Below, piece after piece: positions 44,126-52,816 of a DNA stretch of 64,000 nucleotides. The position numbers and the translations under genes were made by a program. This stretch comes from Planctomyces sp. SH-PL14. GTDB lineage: Bacteria; Planctomycetota; Planctomycetia; Planctomycetales; Planctomycetaceae. Every line of letters begins with the position of its first letter. Position 1 is the stretch's first letter. The stretch covers positions 2,250,001 through 2,314,000 of the forward strand of contig NZ_CP011270.1 in the NCBI RefSeq assembly GCF_001610835.1, written 5' to 3'. Under the pieces are notes generated by a model. The model saw only the letters and a list, made by a program, of their open reading frames with translations, was not told the DNA's origin and searched no databases.

Positions 44126-45157
44126 GTGATAAGCGTCGTGTGCGGATCCCGCCACGACGCTTTTTTGTTGTCTGTTAAGGATCGCCTCGCCGCCGCCAGC
44201 GTCCAACCCTCGCAAGAGACTCCTCCCGAATCCACCTTGACGGCATTCGTAGACAGATACGTCGTCAAGCGGCGTGAGTCCAGAATCACCCCCACGGCTG
44301 CCGACAACATCCGACGGCATCTGGAGTACATGCAGAGAAAGCTCGGCCCAGGCCTTGATGCTTCGGCAGTCGGGGGCAAGCATGTCGACGATCTCCATCA
44401 GGCGTTGCTGCAGGACTGCGAAGGAAAACGCTTCACGAAGACATATGCGGCGGACATCTTCAAGACTGCGAAGATGTTCATTCGCTGGCTCCACGAAACT
44501 GACGTTCTTACCCAGCTCCCGAAGAACTTGACGTCCCGGGCTCTGCGGATCACTCGGGTACCGCCCGTCATCAAGACCTACCCTGTGGAACAGATCCGAG
44601 AACTGTTTGCAGCCGCTCCCGAGGACCTCAAGCTCTACATCCTCCTGGCTCTGAATTGCGGAATGACGCAGGTCGACATCAGCACGCTGAAGCCTGAGAG
44701 CGTCGATTGGGAGGCCGGAACGCTGACTCGCAAGCGAGGAAAGACCATCCACTTTGAGCGGGTTCCCACGGTCACCTACAAGCTGTGGGGCATCACGCTC
44801 AGGCTCCTGAAGAAGCTACGATCTGACGATCCGAACCATCTGCTGCTTTCCTCGAATGGGAAGACTCTTCGAGGCGAGGAACTCAGGAATGGCAAGCTTG
44901 TTCGACGGGATCCGATCCGCGTGGCATTCCAGCGACTTCGGAAGTCACTAGGGCGGTCGGGCGATTTCAAGAGCCTGAAGAAGACGAGCGCCTCACTTCT
45001 GCGAGACAATGTTGAGTTCAATGGCATCGAGGCGGTCTTCCTCGACCACGCGCCAAAGTCGATGTCGGATCGACACTACGCCACGGTTCCAACGGCCCTG
45101 CTGGCGAAGGGGCTCAAATGGTTGGAAACGGTTTACGATCTGACCTCGCTTCCTTGA
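44126..45157 (+). CDS. Tyrosine recombinase/phage-type integrase, possibly N-truncated
   Basis: At most 343 residues. The core-binding domain is about residues 38-135 (TLTAFVDRYVVKRRESRITP) and the catalytic domain about 150-335. The C-terminal boxes are LKKTSASLLRDN (the position of H-x-x-R in the family) and FLDHAPKSMSDRHYATVP, with the nucleophilic Tyr in DRHYATV. Box I reads NCGMTQVDISTLKP, lacking the usual Arg, so catalysis is doubtful. The first ~14 codons run through a perfect terminator hairpin, so true translation probably starts later, for example at a TTG near 44164, or the gene has lost its original 5' end. Base composition looks less GC-rich than the neighbours, suggesting transfer. 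The following gap, 45158-45404, is AT-richer and holds no gene. Confidence 0.8.
   Translation: MISVVCGSRHDAFLLSVKDRLAAASVQPSQETPPESTLTAFVDRYVVKRRESRITPTAADNIRRHLEYMQRKLGPGLDASAVGGKHVDDLHQALLQDCEGKRFTKTYAADIFKTAKMFIRWLHETDVLTQLPKNLTSRALRITRVPPVIKTYPVEQIRELFAAAPEDLKLYILLALNCGMTQVDISTLKPESVDWEAGTLTRKRGKTIHFERVPTVTYKLWGITLRLLKKLRSDDPNHLLLSSNGKTLRGEELRNGKLVRRDPIRVAFQRLRKSLGRSGDFKSLKKTSASLLRDNVEFNGIEAVFLDHAPKSMSDRHYATVPTALLAKGLKWLETVYDLTSLP
44131..44166 (+). terminator. Rho-independent terminator of the DUF1559/lipoprotein operon
   Basis: AGCGTCGTG (44132-44140) pairs with CACGACGCT (44153-44161), and an inner GCGG/CCGC adds four more pairs around ATC. TTTTTT follows directly. It lies 89 bases after the lipoprotein stop and overlaps the nominal 5' end of the integrase frame. 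Confidence 0.88.
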
Positions 45158-45404
45158 GAGCTGCCATCGCAGTTCGCAATTGCTGGGAGAGGATGAAGCG
45201 GACGAAACGTCAACAAGTTGGTACGTGTTCGGCGGTCCACGTGAGTGATCCGAATTCCTGAGCGGGAGTTGGGAGCATTCGCCCCGAGTGGGTTTCTTAC
45301 CAAACTCTTTTATGCTCTATGAACAGTCTGTTTGCCAACGGTCGGTGATGGGGTTAGAGAATAAATCGTCGATCGTTCCACTGGTTGTTTCCTGACATGC
45401 GCAC

Positions 45405-47342
45405 TTGGATGTTTGGGAGTCTGCCGGAAGTGAGCTGGTCGCGGAACACAGGCCAATGTTCAATCGCATTCGCACATCGTGCTGGGAATGGACCGCGGAA
45501 CGGATCCTCCGAAAGGCAAAACAACTCGAGCAATGCTCGAGCGACCGGCTCGAACGGGATCGTGCGGAACTGGGGGGCGCCGTCCGGCGCCGGCAACCGG
45601 TCTCTTCGATCATCGGCGAGGTCTTCGCGCTTGGCATCGAGACGACGCGGCGCGTGCTGGGCAAGAGGCACTATCCCGTCCAGGTCATGGGGGCGATCGC
45701 CCTGGCACGGGGGTTCGTGGCCGAGATGCAGACCGGTGAAGGGAAGACGTTGACCGCCGTCCTGCCGACATTGCTGCACGCCCTGGCCGGCAAAGGCTGC
45801 CATGTCCTGACCGCCAACGAATACCTCGCCCGCCGCGACGCCGCCGAGATGGCCCGGATCTTTGCGGAACTGGGGCTCACGACCGGCTGCGTCCTCGACG
45901 ACATGGACGATGACGCCCGCCGGACCGCCTACGCCTGCGACATCACCTATGGAACCGCCGCCCAGATCGGCTTCGATTTCCTCCGGGACCGCCTGAAACG
46001 GGGCCCCCATCCCGACGAAGCCGCCCCCAAGGGGGCGGCCGGAGGGTGGCGCGAGTCGAGAGTTCAGCGCGGACTTCACATGGCCCTAATCGACGAAATC
46101 GACAGCGTCCTGATCGACGAGGCGAAGACGCCGCTGATCATCGGCATCGAAGACCGGGACCGGCCGGAGATCGAGAGCCTGTACCGGTGGGCCGATCACT
46201 GCGCCCGGACCTTCGACCCGGCGGAGGATTTCCAGGTCGATCCCCGCACGAGACAGGTCGACCTGACGGACCTGGGCAGCCGCAAGGTGACGCTCCTCTC
46301 CAAACCGCTTGCCCTGGACCAGATCGATTCGGAGACGATCTGCCTGCACGTCGAACGGGCATTGACCGCGCATCGCGTTTTCCACCGGGATCGGGACTAC
46401 GTCGTACGGGAAGAGGAGATCGCGATCGTCGACGAGGGGACGGGCCGGATCATGGAGGGGCGGAAGTGGCAGGACGGACTCCATCAGGCGATCGAGGTCA
46501 AGGAACGGGCCCCCTTGTCCGCCCAGACAGGCTGTGCGGCGCGGATCACCGTCCAGTCGCTGTTTCGACGCTACGAGCATCTGGCCGGGATGACCGGGAC
46601 CGCCGGTCCCGCGCGGCGGGAGTTCCGGAGTGTCTATCGGCTCCCCGTCGTGCGGATCCCGACGCACCGCCGCTGCCTGCGGTTCGGACTTCCCCCCCGC
46701 GTCTTCCCGACGCTCCGGGCGAAATGGGAGGCGGTCGCGGAATCGACCCTCCAGGGGATCGCGACGGGACGGGCCGTTCTGATCGGGACTCCTTCCGTCG
46801 AGGCGTCGCAGGGGCTGAGCCGCATCCTCGCGGAGGCGGGCGTCGAGCATGAGGTCCTCAATGCGATCCGGCACGCCGAGGAAGCCCCCATCGTCGCGAG
46901 GGCGGGCGAAGCGGGACGGGTCACGGTGGCGACCAATATGGCGGGACGCGGGACCGACATCCTCCTCGCCGAATCGGTCCGCCGCGCCGGCGGGCTGCAT
47001 GTCATCGCCACGGAGCTCCACAGCTCGGCCCGGATCGACCGCCAGCTGGTCGGCCGCGCGGGCCGACAGGGGGATCCGGGGAGTTTTCAGTTCTTTCTAT
47101 CACTGGAGGACGAGCTGCTCCGCACCCTCCCTCCGTCGCGGCTCGCCCGCCTGCGGAAGGGGGGGCAGGCGTCGGGCTCGTCCGAGCTGGCTCCCGAGTG
47201 GGCCCGCCTCTTCGAGACAGCCCAGCGCCGCATCGAGATCGGGCAGTCGCGCCAGCGTCGACAACTGCTGACCACCGAGAGACAGCGGGCCCAGCGCTAC
47301 CACTACCTCAGACTGGACCCGTTCCTGGAGCTTACGGAATAA
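45405..47342 (+). CDS. Short SecA paralogue (SecA-like translocase ATPase)
   Basis: A 645-residue SecA-type motor, well below the 850-1000 residues of housekeeping SecA. Walker A is AEMQTGEGKTLTAVLP (GEGKT at 111-115). The Walker B/DEAD region is LIDEIDSVLIDEAKTPLIIG. A preprotein cross-linking domain-like segment follows, then the second motor domain with VATNMAGRGTDILL and GRAGRQGDPGSFQFFLSLED. After that only ~75 residues remain, so most of the helical scaffold/wing domain and the C-terminal zinc tail are missing. Start is TTG 45405; an ATG at 45456 is an alternative. It sits head-to-tail with a set of HlyD, M50 and TolC-like genes, suggesting a dedicated rather than general export role. 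Confidence 0.9.
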   Translation: MDVWESAGSELVAEHRPMFNRIRTSCWEWTAERILRKAKQLEQCSSDRLERDRAELGGAVRRRQPVSSIIGEVFALGIETTRRVLGKRHYPVQVMGAIALARGFVAEMQTGEGKTLTAVLPTLLHALAGKGCHVLTANEYLARRDAAEMARIFAELGLTTGCVLDDMDDDARRTAYACDITYGTAAQIGFDFLRDRLKRGPHPDEAAPKGAAGGWRESRVQRGLHMALIDEIDSVLIDEAKTPLIIGIEDRDRPEIESLYRWADHCARTFDPAEDFQVDPRTRQVDLTDLGSRKVTLLSKPLALDQIDSETICLHVERALTAHRVFHRDRDYVVREEEIAIVDEGTGRIMEGRKWQDGLHQAIEVKERAPLSAQTGCAARITVQSLFRRYEHLAGMTGTAGPARREFRSVYRLPVVRIPTHRRCLRFGLPPRVFPTLRAKWEAVAESTLQGIATGRAVLIGTPSVEASQGLSRILAEAGVEHEVLNAIRHAEEAPIVARAGEAGRVTVATNMAGRGTDILLAESVRRAGGLHVIATELHSSARIDRQLVGRAGRQGDPGSFQFFLSLEDELLRTLPPSRLARLRKGGQASGSSELAPEWARLFETAQRRIEIGQSRQRRQLLTTERQRAQRYHYLRLDPFLELTE

Positions 47343-47381
47343 GTCCCGTGATGGGGTGTCGCGGGGGGGGCGGGCCGCCGC

Positions 47382-49463
47382 TCACCACCATAGCTTCCGC
47401 TGCACGAACTCCAGCAGGTCGCCGAACAGCACGTAACCGAGGCTCCGCGGACCGCAGTGCAGCCGGGCGGTCACCTCGGCCCCGATCCTCCGACCCGGCA
47501 GGTCGTTGGGAACGATCTCCACGAAGACTTCGACGACGCTCCCCTTCTCCTGGGATTCGTTGGACCGGCTCCCGATGGCGGAGAGCGCCCCTCGCTTCAC
47601 CTGCGTGACCGCCGTCGCCGCCACGAACTCGACTTCGACCGGGGGCACCGGGGCGGCCGGGGCGGTCCCCGGCCCGCGGTGGGCCTCCAAGAGGTGCCCC
47701 ATCCGGTACTCCGGGACGTCGAGCTCCAGCCGCCACGGTCCGTCAACGTCCATAATCTGCAGCAGGAGGTCGCCCCGCTTGACCGGACGGTCCAGCAGGT
47801 TCTGTCGCGTCTGGAAGGTCGCCACGCATCCATTGGCGGGCGATCGAACGACGAGGCCCTCTTTTCGGCTGAGGACCTTCGCGCGGCGTAGCCGGGTCCC
47901 TTCCAGTTCAATCTCCACCTTGCGGAGTTCGCCCGCCAGACGCAGGGCCTCCTCTTCGTTGCCGCGCGCTCCGGCCCGCTCCCGTTGCTGCCCCAGGGAC
48001 TCGATCTGCTTCTGTTTCTCGCGAACGACGTTCTCCGCCTCGAGAAGCTCGGTCTCCAGGTCGTCGCTCCGCAACACCGCCAGCACGGTCCCCCGCTCCA
48101 CGGTCTGGCCGTTCTCGGCCGAGACATCCACCACGATCCCGTCCCACGGAGCGAAGATCTCGTGCTGGACCGCCGGCATCGCCTGGCCGCGGGCTTCGAC
48201 CCGGTACTCCCAGGGGACGAAGGCGAGCGCCCCCCCGACGAGGGCCAAGAGGGCACAGACCGCTCCGGCCAGGGCCAGCCGTCGTCCGCGGCCCCACCGG
48301 CAGGCGCGGCCGACCGCTTTCCATAGCGGTAGAAGGAAGATCGTCTCGTGGTCGCGGGCATTGCTCAGAGCGGCCGCGACCTGTTCCGCCACGAGCACGC
48401 CCCGGGCACGGACGAGGTCCGTCGGGGCGCTCTCCGAGAACTGCTCCAGGACCAGGCAACCGATCACCTCGCCCGCCGGGGGGCGGCGGCGATCGACGAG
48501 GTCCTGTTCGATCCGTTCGTGCGGGACGTTCTTCCGCAGCGGGAGGATCGTCACCATCCGGGACCGGCTCTCCTCAAGGAACCCTGCCAGCGGGTCCGCC
48601 AGAAACGAGGGGAACCCGTCGAGCGTCCCCTCGTAGAGGACCGGCTCTCCGTATCTGGACGCCTCGCGAGCCAGGGTTGCCAGCCGCCGGACGAGGTTCG
48701 CCCGATTCTGCAGGGACTCCTGTCCGCTCACCGCCGCCACGCGGCAGGACGATCCCGTGCGAAGGGCGACGCTGATCCGGTCGCACTCCAGCAGGACGCG
48801 GCCGTCGTTGGCGGCGACCTGGGCCACGGCGGAGACCGAGAGGCTCTGCTGCAGCGAGAGCACGAACGCGCTGAACGGTTCCCAGAACGGATCGGCGGCC
48901 GCAGCCGGCGCCGGAACGGGAGCCGCGTCGAGGCGGCTCAGGAGCGCGCCGATTTCGCTGCAGACAAGAGTCTGCCATTCCGGGTCATGCGGGGCGGCCG
49001 CCGGGAAGGCGAGTTCGAGGACGACCGTTCGCCCCGCTGCCCAATCGACACGTCGCCGGACAATCCGGACATCCGTTCCGGCCGGCGTGCTCCATTCGGC
49101 CGTGCTGACCGTTCCCGACTGGAAGGCGGCCCGGACGGCGTCCATGTGCCCCCCCTCCAACAGCAGGCGGCCTCCCGCGGCGACGAGACGGCTAACGCCG
49201 CCGCTGGCGACGAGTTGGAACCGGCCCGGAGCCTCCTGCTGCCACAGGAAGGCGGCCGCCAGGTGCTCGCCGTCCGATGCCGCGTCGAAGAAGCGGGCAA
49301 TCCGCGCCGGGCCGTTCCCCGGAGCGTCTCTCAGCTCCTCAGCCCGCTGTCGCGCCCAGGAAAGCCATACGGCCTGCGGCGACTCCGCCCTCATCGGTGA
49401 ATTCCTTGTTGCGATCTGTCTCCAGAGGGGCATAGCATCCAGTGGCTTTGCGACCGATTGCAA
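47382..49463 (-). CDS. GAF-domain membrane-fusion (HlyD-like) adaptor
   Basis: Up to 693 residues. Residues ~30-380 are cytosolic and contain one or two GAF-like sensory domains (SAVAQVAANDGRVLLECDRISV, ESRSRMVTILPLRKN, GEVIGCLVLEQFSE). One membrane helix follows (about 395-417, ALAGAVCALLALVGGALAFV). The periplasmic part starts with the lipoyl half-motif EIFAPWDGIVVDVSAENGQT, then a coiled-coil hairpin (LLEAENVVREKQKQIESLGQ), the second lipoyl half (KEGLVVRSPANGCVATF) and beta-barrel domains. It is divergent from the next gene with only 42 bases between them if the first start is used; in-frame ATGs at 49433 and 49394 leave more room. GAF on an adaptor is unusual and suggests cytosolic ligand control of export. 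Confidence 0.85.
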   Translation of the reverse strand: MQSVAKPLDAMPLWRQIATRNSPMRAESPQAVWLSWARQRAEELRDAPGNGPARIARFFDAASDGEHLAAAFLWQQEAPGRFQLVASGGVSRLVAAGGRLLLEGGHMDAVRAAFQSGTVSTAEWSTPAGTDVRIVRRRVDWAAGRTVVLELAFPAAAPHDPEWQTLVCSEIGALLSRLDAAPVPAPAAAADPFWEPFSAFVLSLQQSLSVSAVAQVAANDGRVLLECDRISVALRTGSSCRVAAVSGQESLQNRANLVRRLATLAREASRYGEPVLYEGTLDGFPSFLADPLAGFLEESRSRMVTILPLRKNVPHERIEQDLVDRRRPPAGEVIGCLVLEQFSESAPTDLVRARGVLVAEQVAAALSNARDHETIFLLPLWKAVGRACRWGRGRRLALAGAVCALLALVGGALAFVPWEYRVEARGQAMPAVQHEIFAPWDGIVVDVSAENGQTVERGTVLAVLRSDDLETELLEAENVVREKQKQIESLGQQRERAGARGNEEEALRLAGELRKVEIELEGTRLRRAKVLSRKEGLVVRSPANGCVATFQTRQNLLDRPVKRGDLLLQIMDVDGPWRLELDVPEYRMGHLLEAHRGPGTAPAAPVPPVEVEFVAATAVTQVKRGALSAIGSRSNESQEKGSVVEVFVEIVPNDLPGRRIGAEVTARLHCGPRSLGYVLFGDLLEFVQRKLWW

Positions 49464-49505
49464 GGTCGTCTTCCGATCCAGAACTCATCCAGTTAAGGGC
49501 CGTTC

Positions 49506-50444
49506 GTGACACCCTTGCGCTCGGGGTCCGCCGGCTGTCGGCATGCGACAGCCATCCTGCTCCTGTTGCTCGTGGCACGGCCCGCGGTCGCCGCGGAGGA
49601 ACCGCGCCGCGCTGCCGCGGAGGTCGAGTCCGTTCCCGCCCGGCTCCTCTTCGTCGACCGGCACTCACTGGCGTTCGAACGGGCCGGCGTCCTGGCCGAG
49701 GTCGCGGCCGAAGGAAGCTGCGTCCGACGGGGCGAGGTGGTCGCCCGGTTGAAGGCCGAGGTCGCGGCGGCCGCGCTGGCGGTGGCCCGGGCCCGCGTCG
49801 CGAATGAGGCAGAAGTCGTCGCGGCCCGATTGCAGTTCCAGGCGGCGGAGGCGGAGTTCGAGGCCGCTCAGGCCGCCAACTCCCGCGCGCCGGCGCTGAC
49901 CAGCCTGTCCCTCCCGCCGGTGTCCCTCAACGTCTTCGAGTCGACCGCGCTGAATCGGCTGCGGCTGGCCCGGGAAACCGCGGCGGCCGAGATCGAAAGG
50001 GCCCGGAAGGAACAGACCGTCCAGGAGCGCTCCCGCGACCAGGCGGCGGCGGAGTTGGAGTCGTTTCGGCTGCTCTCTCCCCTGGACGGACTGGTGACGC
50101 GAGGCTTCAAGCGGCAGGGGGAAGGAGCCCAGGGAGGAGAGACGGTTCTGGAAGTCCTCTCGACCCGGAGGATCCGCGTGGAGGCGGACATCCAGGTGGC
50201 CCAGACCGCGCGGCTCGCGGTTGGAGAGGAGATCGACGTGCTCGTCACCCGCATCCCCGGGGACGAGGCGGGTCAGGAGACGCGCCGCGCGAGACTCGGC
50301 TTCGTCGATCCGACCGTCGAGCGGGTCTCGCAGACCGTGCGGGTCTGGGCCGACATCGACAATGGGGACAACCGCCTTCGGGAAGGGCTCCCAGCGAAAC
50401 TCCTGCTTCCGGGCCGCGGACCGGCGGCCGGGACCGCGCGCTGA
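49506..50444 (+). CDS. Secreted HlyD/RND-type periplasmic adaptor subunit
   Basis: A 312-residue membrane-fusion protein. A signal peptide lies at about residues 14-31 (TAILLLLLVARPAVAAEE). The first lipoyl half is ERAGVLAEVAAEGSCVRRGE, a long coiled-coil hairpin spans ~85-185, the second lipoyl half is FRLLSPLDGLVTRGFKRQGE, and a beta-barrel domain follows (IRVEADIQVAQTARLAVGEE). Translation begins at GTG 49506. It ends 12 bases before the M50 fusion gene, indicating one operon. It presumably bridges the inner-membrane parts to the TolC-like protein. Confidence 0.88.
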   Translation: MTPLRSGSAGCRHATAILLLLLVARPAVAAEEPRRAAAEVESVPARLLFVDRHSLAFERAGVLAEVAAEGSCVRRGEVVARLKAEVAAAALAVARARVANEAEVVAARLQFQAAEAEFEAAQAANSRAPALTSLSLPPVSLNVFESTALNRLRLARETAAAEIERARKEQTVQERSRDQAAAELESFRLLSPLDGLVTRGFKRQGEGAQGGETVLEVLSTRRIRVEADIQVAQTARLAVGEEIDVLVTRIPGDEAGQETRRARLGFVDPTVERVSQTVRVWADIDNGDNRLREGLPAKLLLPGRGPAAGTAR

Positions 50445-50456
50445 GGAGAGACGAGG

Positions 50457-52682
50457 ATGCTTCAGGGATCGCTCGAACAGGGGGGGGCGGCGCTCGACCG
50501 TCCCGTCCCCTTCCGGAGACGGGTCGACCTCGACGTCGCTTGGATGGACTTTCGCGGGCGGCGATACGCCGTCCTCAAGGACCCGTTGTCTCTCCGCTAC
50601 CACCGGCTCTCCCTGGACCAGCACGGCGTCCTGGCGCGGCTCGACGGAGAGCGGAGTCTCCGCCAGATCCGGGCCGATCTCCAGAGGGAATTCCCATCAG
50701 AATACTTCGCGCTCCCGGACGTCCAGGGGGTAATCCTCGGGCTCCACGAAAAGGGGCTGCTCACGGCGCTGCGGATGGGACAAGGTCCGACACTCGCCCA
50801 CCGGGAACGGGAGCAGCAGAGACGGACGCTCTTCGCCGCCCTGAGGAACCCGCTGTCGATCCAGCTTCCAGGCTGGGATCCCGACCGGTTCCTGACGCGG
50901 CTCGAGCCGCTGGTCGGGTGGCTGTTTCGGCCGCTGACGCTTGCACTGGCCGGAGGAGTGATCGCCGGCGCGCTCGTCTTCGTGGCGGCTCACTTTCGGG
51001 ACGTGCAGAACCGGCTGCCGGAGTTCCAGCGGTTCTTCGGCTGGCCCAATCTCCTGTTCCTGTGGCTGACGCTGGCGACGATCAAGGTGGTCCATGAGCT
51101 GGGACACGGGTTCGCCTGCAAGCATTTCGGGCGGGAGTGCCATTCGATCGGCGTGATGCTCCTCGTCTTCAGCCCGACGATGTACTGCGACGTGACCGAC
51201 GCCTGGATGCTGCGGAGCAAGTGGGAGAGGATCCTGGTCAGCGCCGCCGGGATGTACTTCGAGGCCCTTCTCTCGACGGTGGCGCTCGTGGTGTGGTGGA
51301 ACACCGAACCGGGGCTGCTGCACTTCCTCTGTCTCAACACGTTCTTCGTCTCCGCCGTCTCGACGGTGATCTTCAACGCCAACCCACTGCTTCGGTACGA
51401 CGGCTACTACATCCTGTCCGACCTCCTCGAGATCCCGAACCTGCGGCAGACCGCCGACCGGCTCATGCAGCGGACCATCGCCCGGACTGGGCTCGGGATC
51501 GAGCTCCCGCCGCAACGGGACCTGCCCGAGTCGGGGAGGCCCTGGTTCCTGCTTTACGTCGTCGCGAGCGCAGTCTACCGCTGGATCGTCTTCGCCGGCA
51601 TCCTCACCTTCTTCTACACCGTCCTGAAGCCTTACCGGCTGCAGAGCCTGGGGATCGTGATGGCCGTCGCGACCGTCGGGCTGGCGCTCGGCGGAACCGT
51701 CATGAACTTCGTCAAAATGTTGAAAGAGCCTCGTCGCGATCCGCCGTCGGCGCGCCGCATCCTCATCGCCTCCGGGGTCCTGGCGGCGAGCCTCGCGGGA
51801 GTCCTCTTGCTGCCGGTGCCCTGGTCCATCGAGGCTCCATTTTACATCGAGCCCGTCAGGGCCGTTCACCTCTACAACACAGTGTCAGGAGAGATCGTCA
51901 AGAGGGAAGTCGGGGAGGGAGATTCTGTCGCGGCCGGGGATGTCGTGATCGTCCTCGACAGCCCCGAGTTCGAGGCGCGGTTCGACGCGGTGCGAACGGA
52001 TTTCGAGGCGTCCCTGGCGGAGGCGGAGGCGTGGGAGGCCGCGGGACGACCTGATGCCGTGGCCCTGGCTCGACAACGCGTGCGCTCGACCCAGGAGACG
52101 CTCAACCAATTGAAGGAAGAGTCTCATCGTCTTGTCGTGCGGAGCCCGATCGCAGGGAGAGTCTGCGCCCCGCCCCGCGTCGCCGCGCCGACCTTGGAGG
52201 TCGAACGTGAGCGTCTCTCTGGATGGTCAGGCACACCGCTCGACCGGAGGAATCTCGGAGCTTTCCTGCAGGAGCAAACCCACATAGCGACGATCGCCCC
52301 TGTGGAGCAATGGCAGGCGGTCCTCGTCATGGACCAGACGGAACGGGAAGAACTTTTGGTCGATCGTCCCGTTCGGTTGAAGCTCGAGGAACTCCCCCAG
52401 CGGGTCCTGGATGGGCGGATTGCAGAAATCTCCCACCGGCATCTGGAGCTTGCCCCGCGGGGCCTCTCCAATCGCTACGGCGGACCGCTGGTGACCGTGA
52501 CGGACCCGCAAGGACGGGAAAAGCTCACGAGCGTGACTTACCAGGCGATCGTCCCGCTGGACATCGAGTCAAACTTAGCCCGTAGTGGCATGCGCGGAAC
52601 GGCCCGCATCCATCTGACCGACCGATCGCTTGGGGAGTGGCTCTGGAGATCTTTTTGGACCACATTCCAGTTTCGACTGTAG
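50457..52682 (+). CDS. PqqD-like / M50 metallopeptidase / HlyD fusion protein
   Basis: A 741-residue three-part protein. Residues ~20-108 look like a PqqD/winged-helix module (YHRLSLDQHGVLARLDGERS), a fold that binds peptide substrates in RiPP systems. Residues ~155-470 are a polytopic M50-type peptidase: HELGH at 213-217 in KVVHELGHGFACKHFG and the second motif NANPLLRYDGYYILSD (309-324) with Asp315. The C-terminal ~260 residues are a HlyD-like periplasmic arm (LYNTVSGEIVKREVGEGDSV, then VVRSPIAGRVCAPP). GAGGAGAGACGAGG-like SD precedes the ATG. It follows the adaptor by 12 bases and precedes the TolC-like gene. A peptide-binding, processing and adaptor role in one export complex is inferred. 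Confidence 0.88.
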   Translation: MLQGSLEQGGAALDRPVPFRRRVDLDVAWMDFRGRRYAVLKDPLSLRYHRLSLDQHGVLARLDGERSLRQIRADLQREFPSEYFALPDVQGVILGLHEKGLLTALRMGQGPTLAHREREQQRRTLFAALRNPLSIQLPGWDPDRFLTRLEPLVGWLFRPLTLALAGGVIAGALVFVAAHFRDVQNRLPEFQRFFGWPNLLFLWLTLATIKVVHELGHGFACKHFGRECHSIGVMLLVFSPTMYCDVTDAWMLRSKWERILVSAAGMYFEALLSTVALVVWWNTEPGLLHFLCLNTFFVSAVSTVIFNANPLLRYDGYYILSDLLEIPNLRQTADRLMQRTIARTGLGIELPPQRDLPESGRPWFLLYVVASAVYRWIVFAGILTFFYTVLKPYRLQSLGIVMAVATVGLALGGTVMNFVKMLKEPRRDPPSARRILIASGVLAASLAGVLLLPVPWSIEAPFYIEPVRAVHLYNTVSGEIVKREVGEGDSVAAGDVVIVLDSPEFEARFDAVRTDFEASLAEAEAWEAAGRPDAVALARQRVRSTQETLNQLKEESHRLVVRSPIAGRVCAPPRVAAPTLEVERERLSGWSGTPLDRRNLGAFLQEQTHIATIAPVEQWQAVLVMDQTEREELLVDRPVRLKLEELPQRVLDGRIAEISHRHLELAPRGLSNRYGGPLVTVTDPQGREKLTSVTYQAIVPLDIESNLARSGMRGTARIHLTDRSLGEWLWRSFWTTFQFRL

Positions 52683-52816
52683 CGGTTGCGCCGGCGCTTC
52701 CGGCGGCTTTGGACCGGGACCGCAGGGGACGACGATACGAGCGGTCGACGGAACAGGGAGTCTCCGTCAGGGTCTTTCAATTCTCTTCTCCCACATCAAC
52801 GTGACGGATCCGCACG

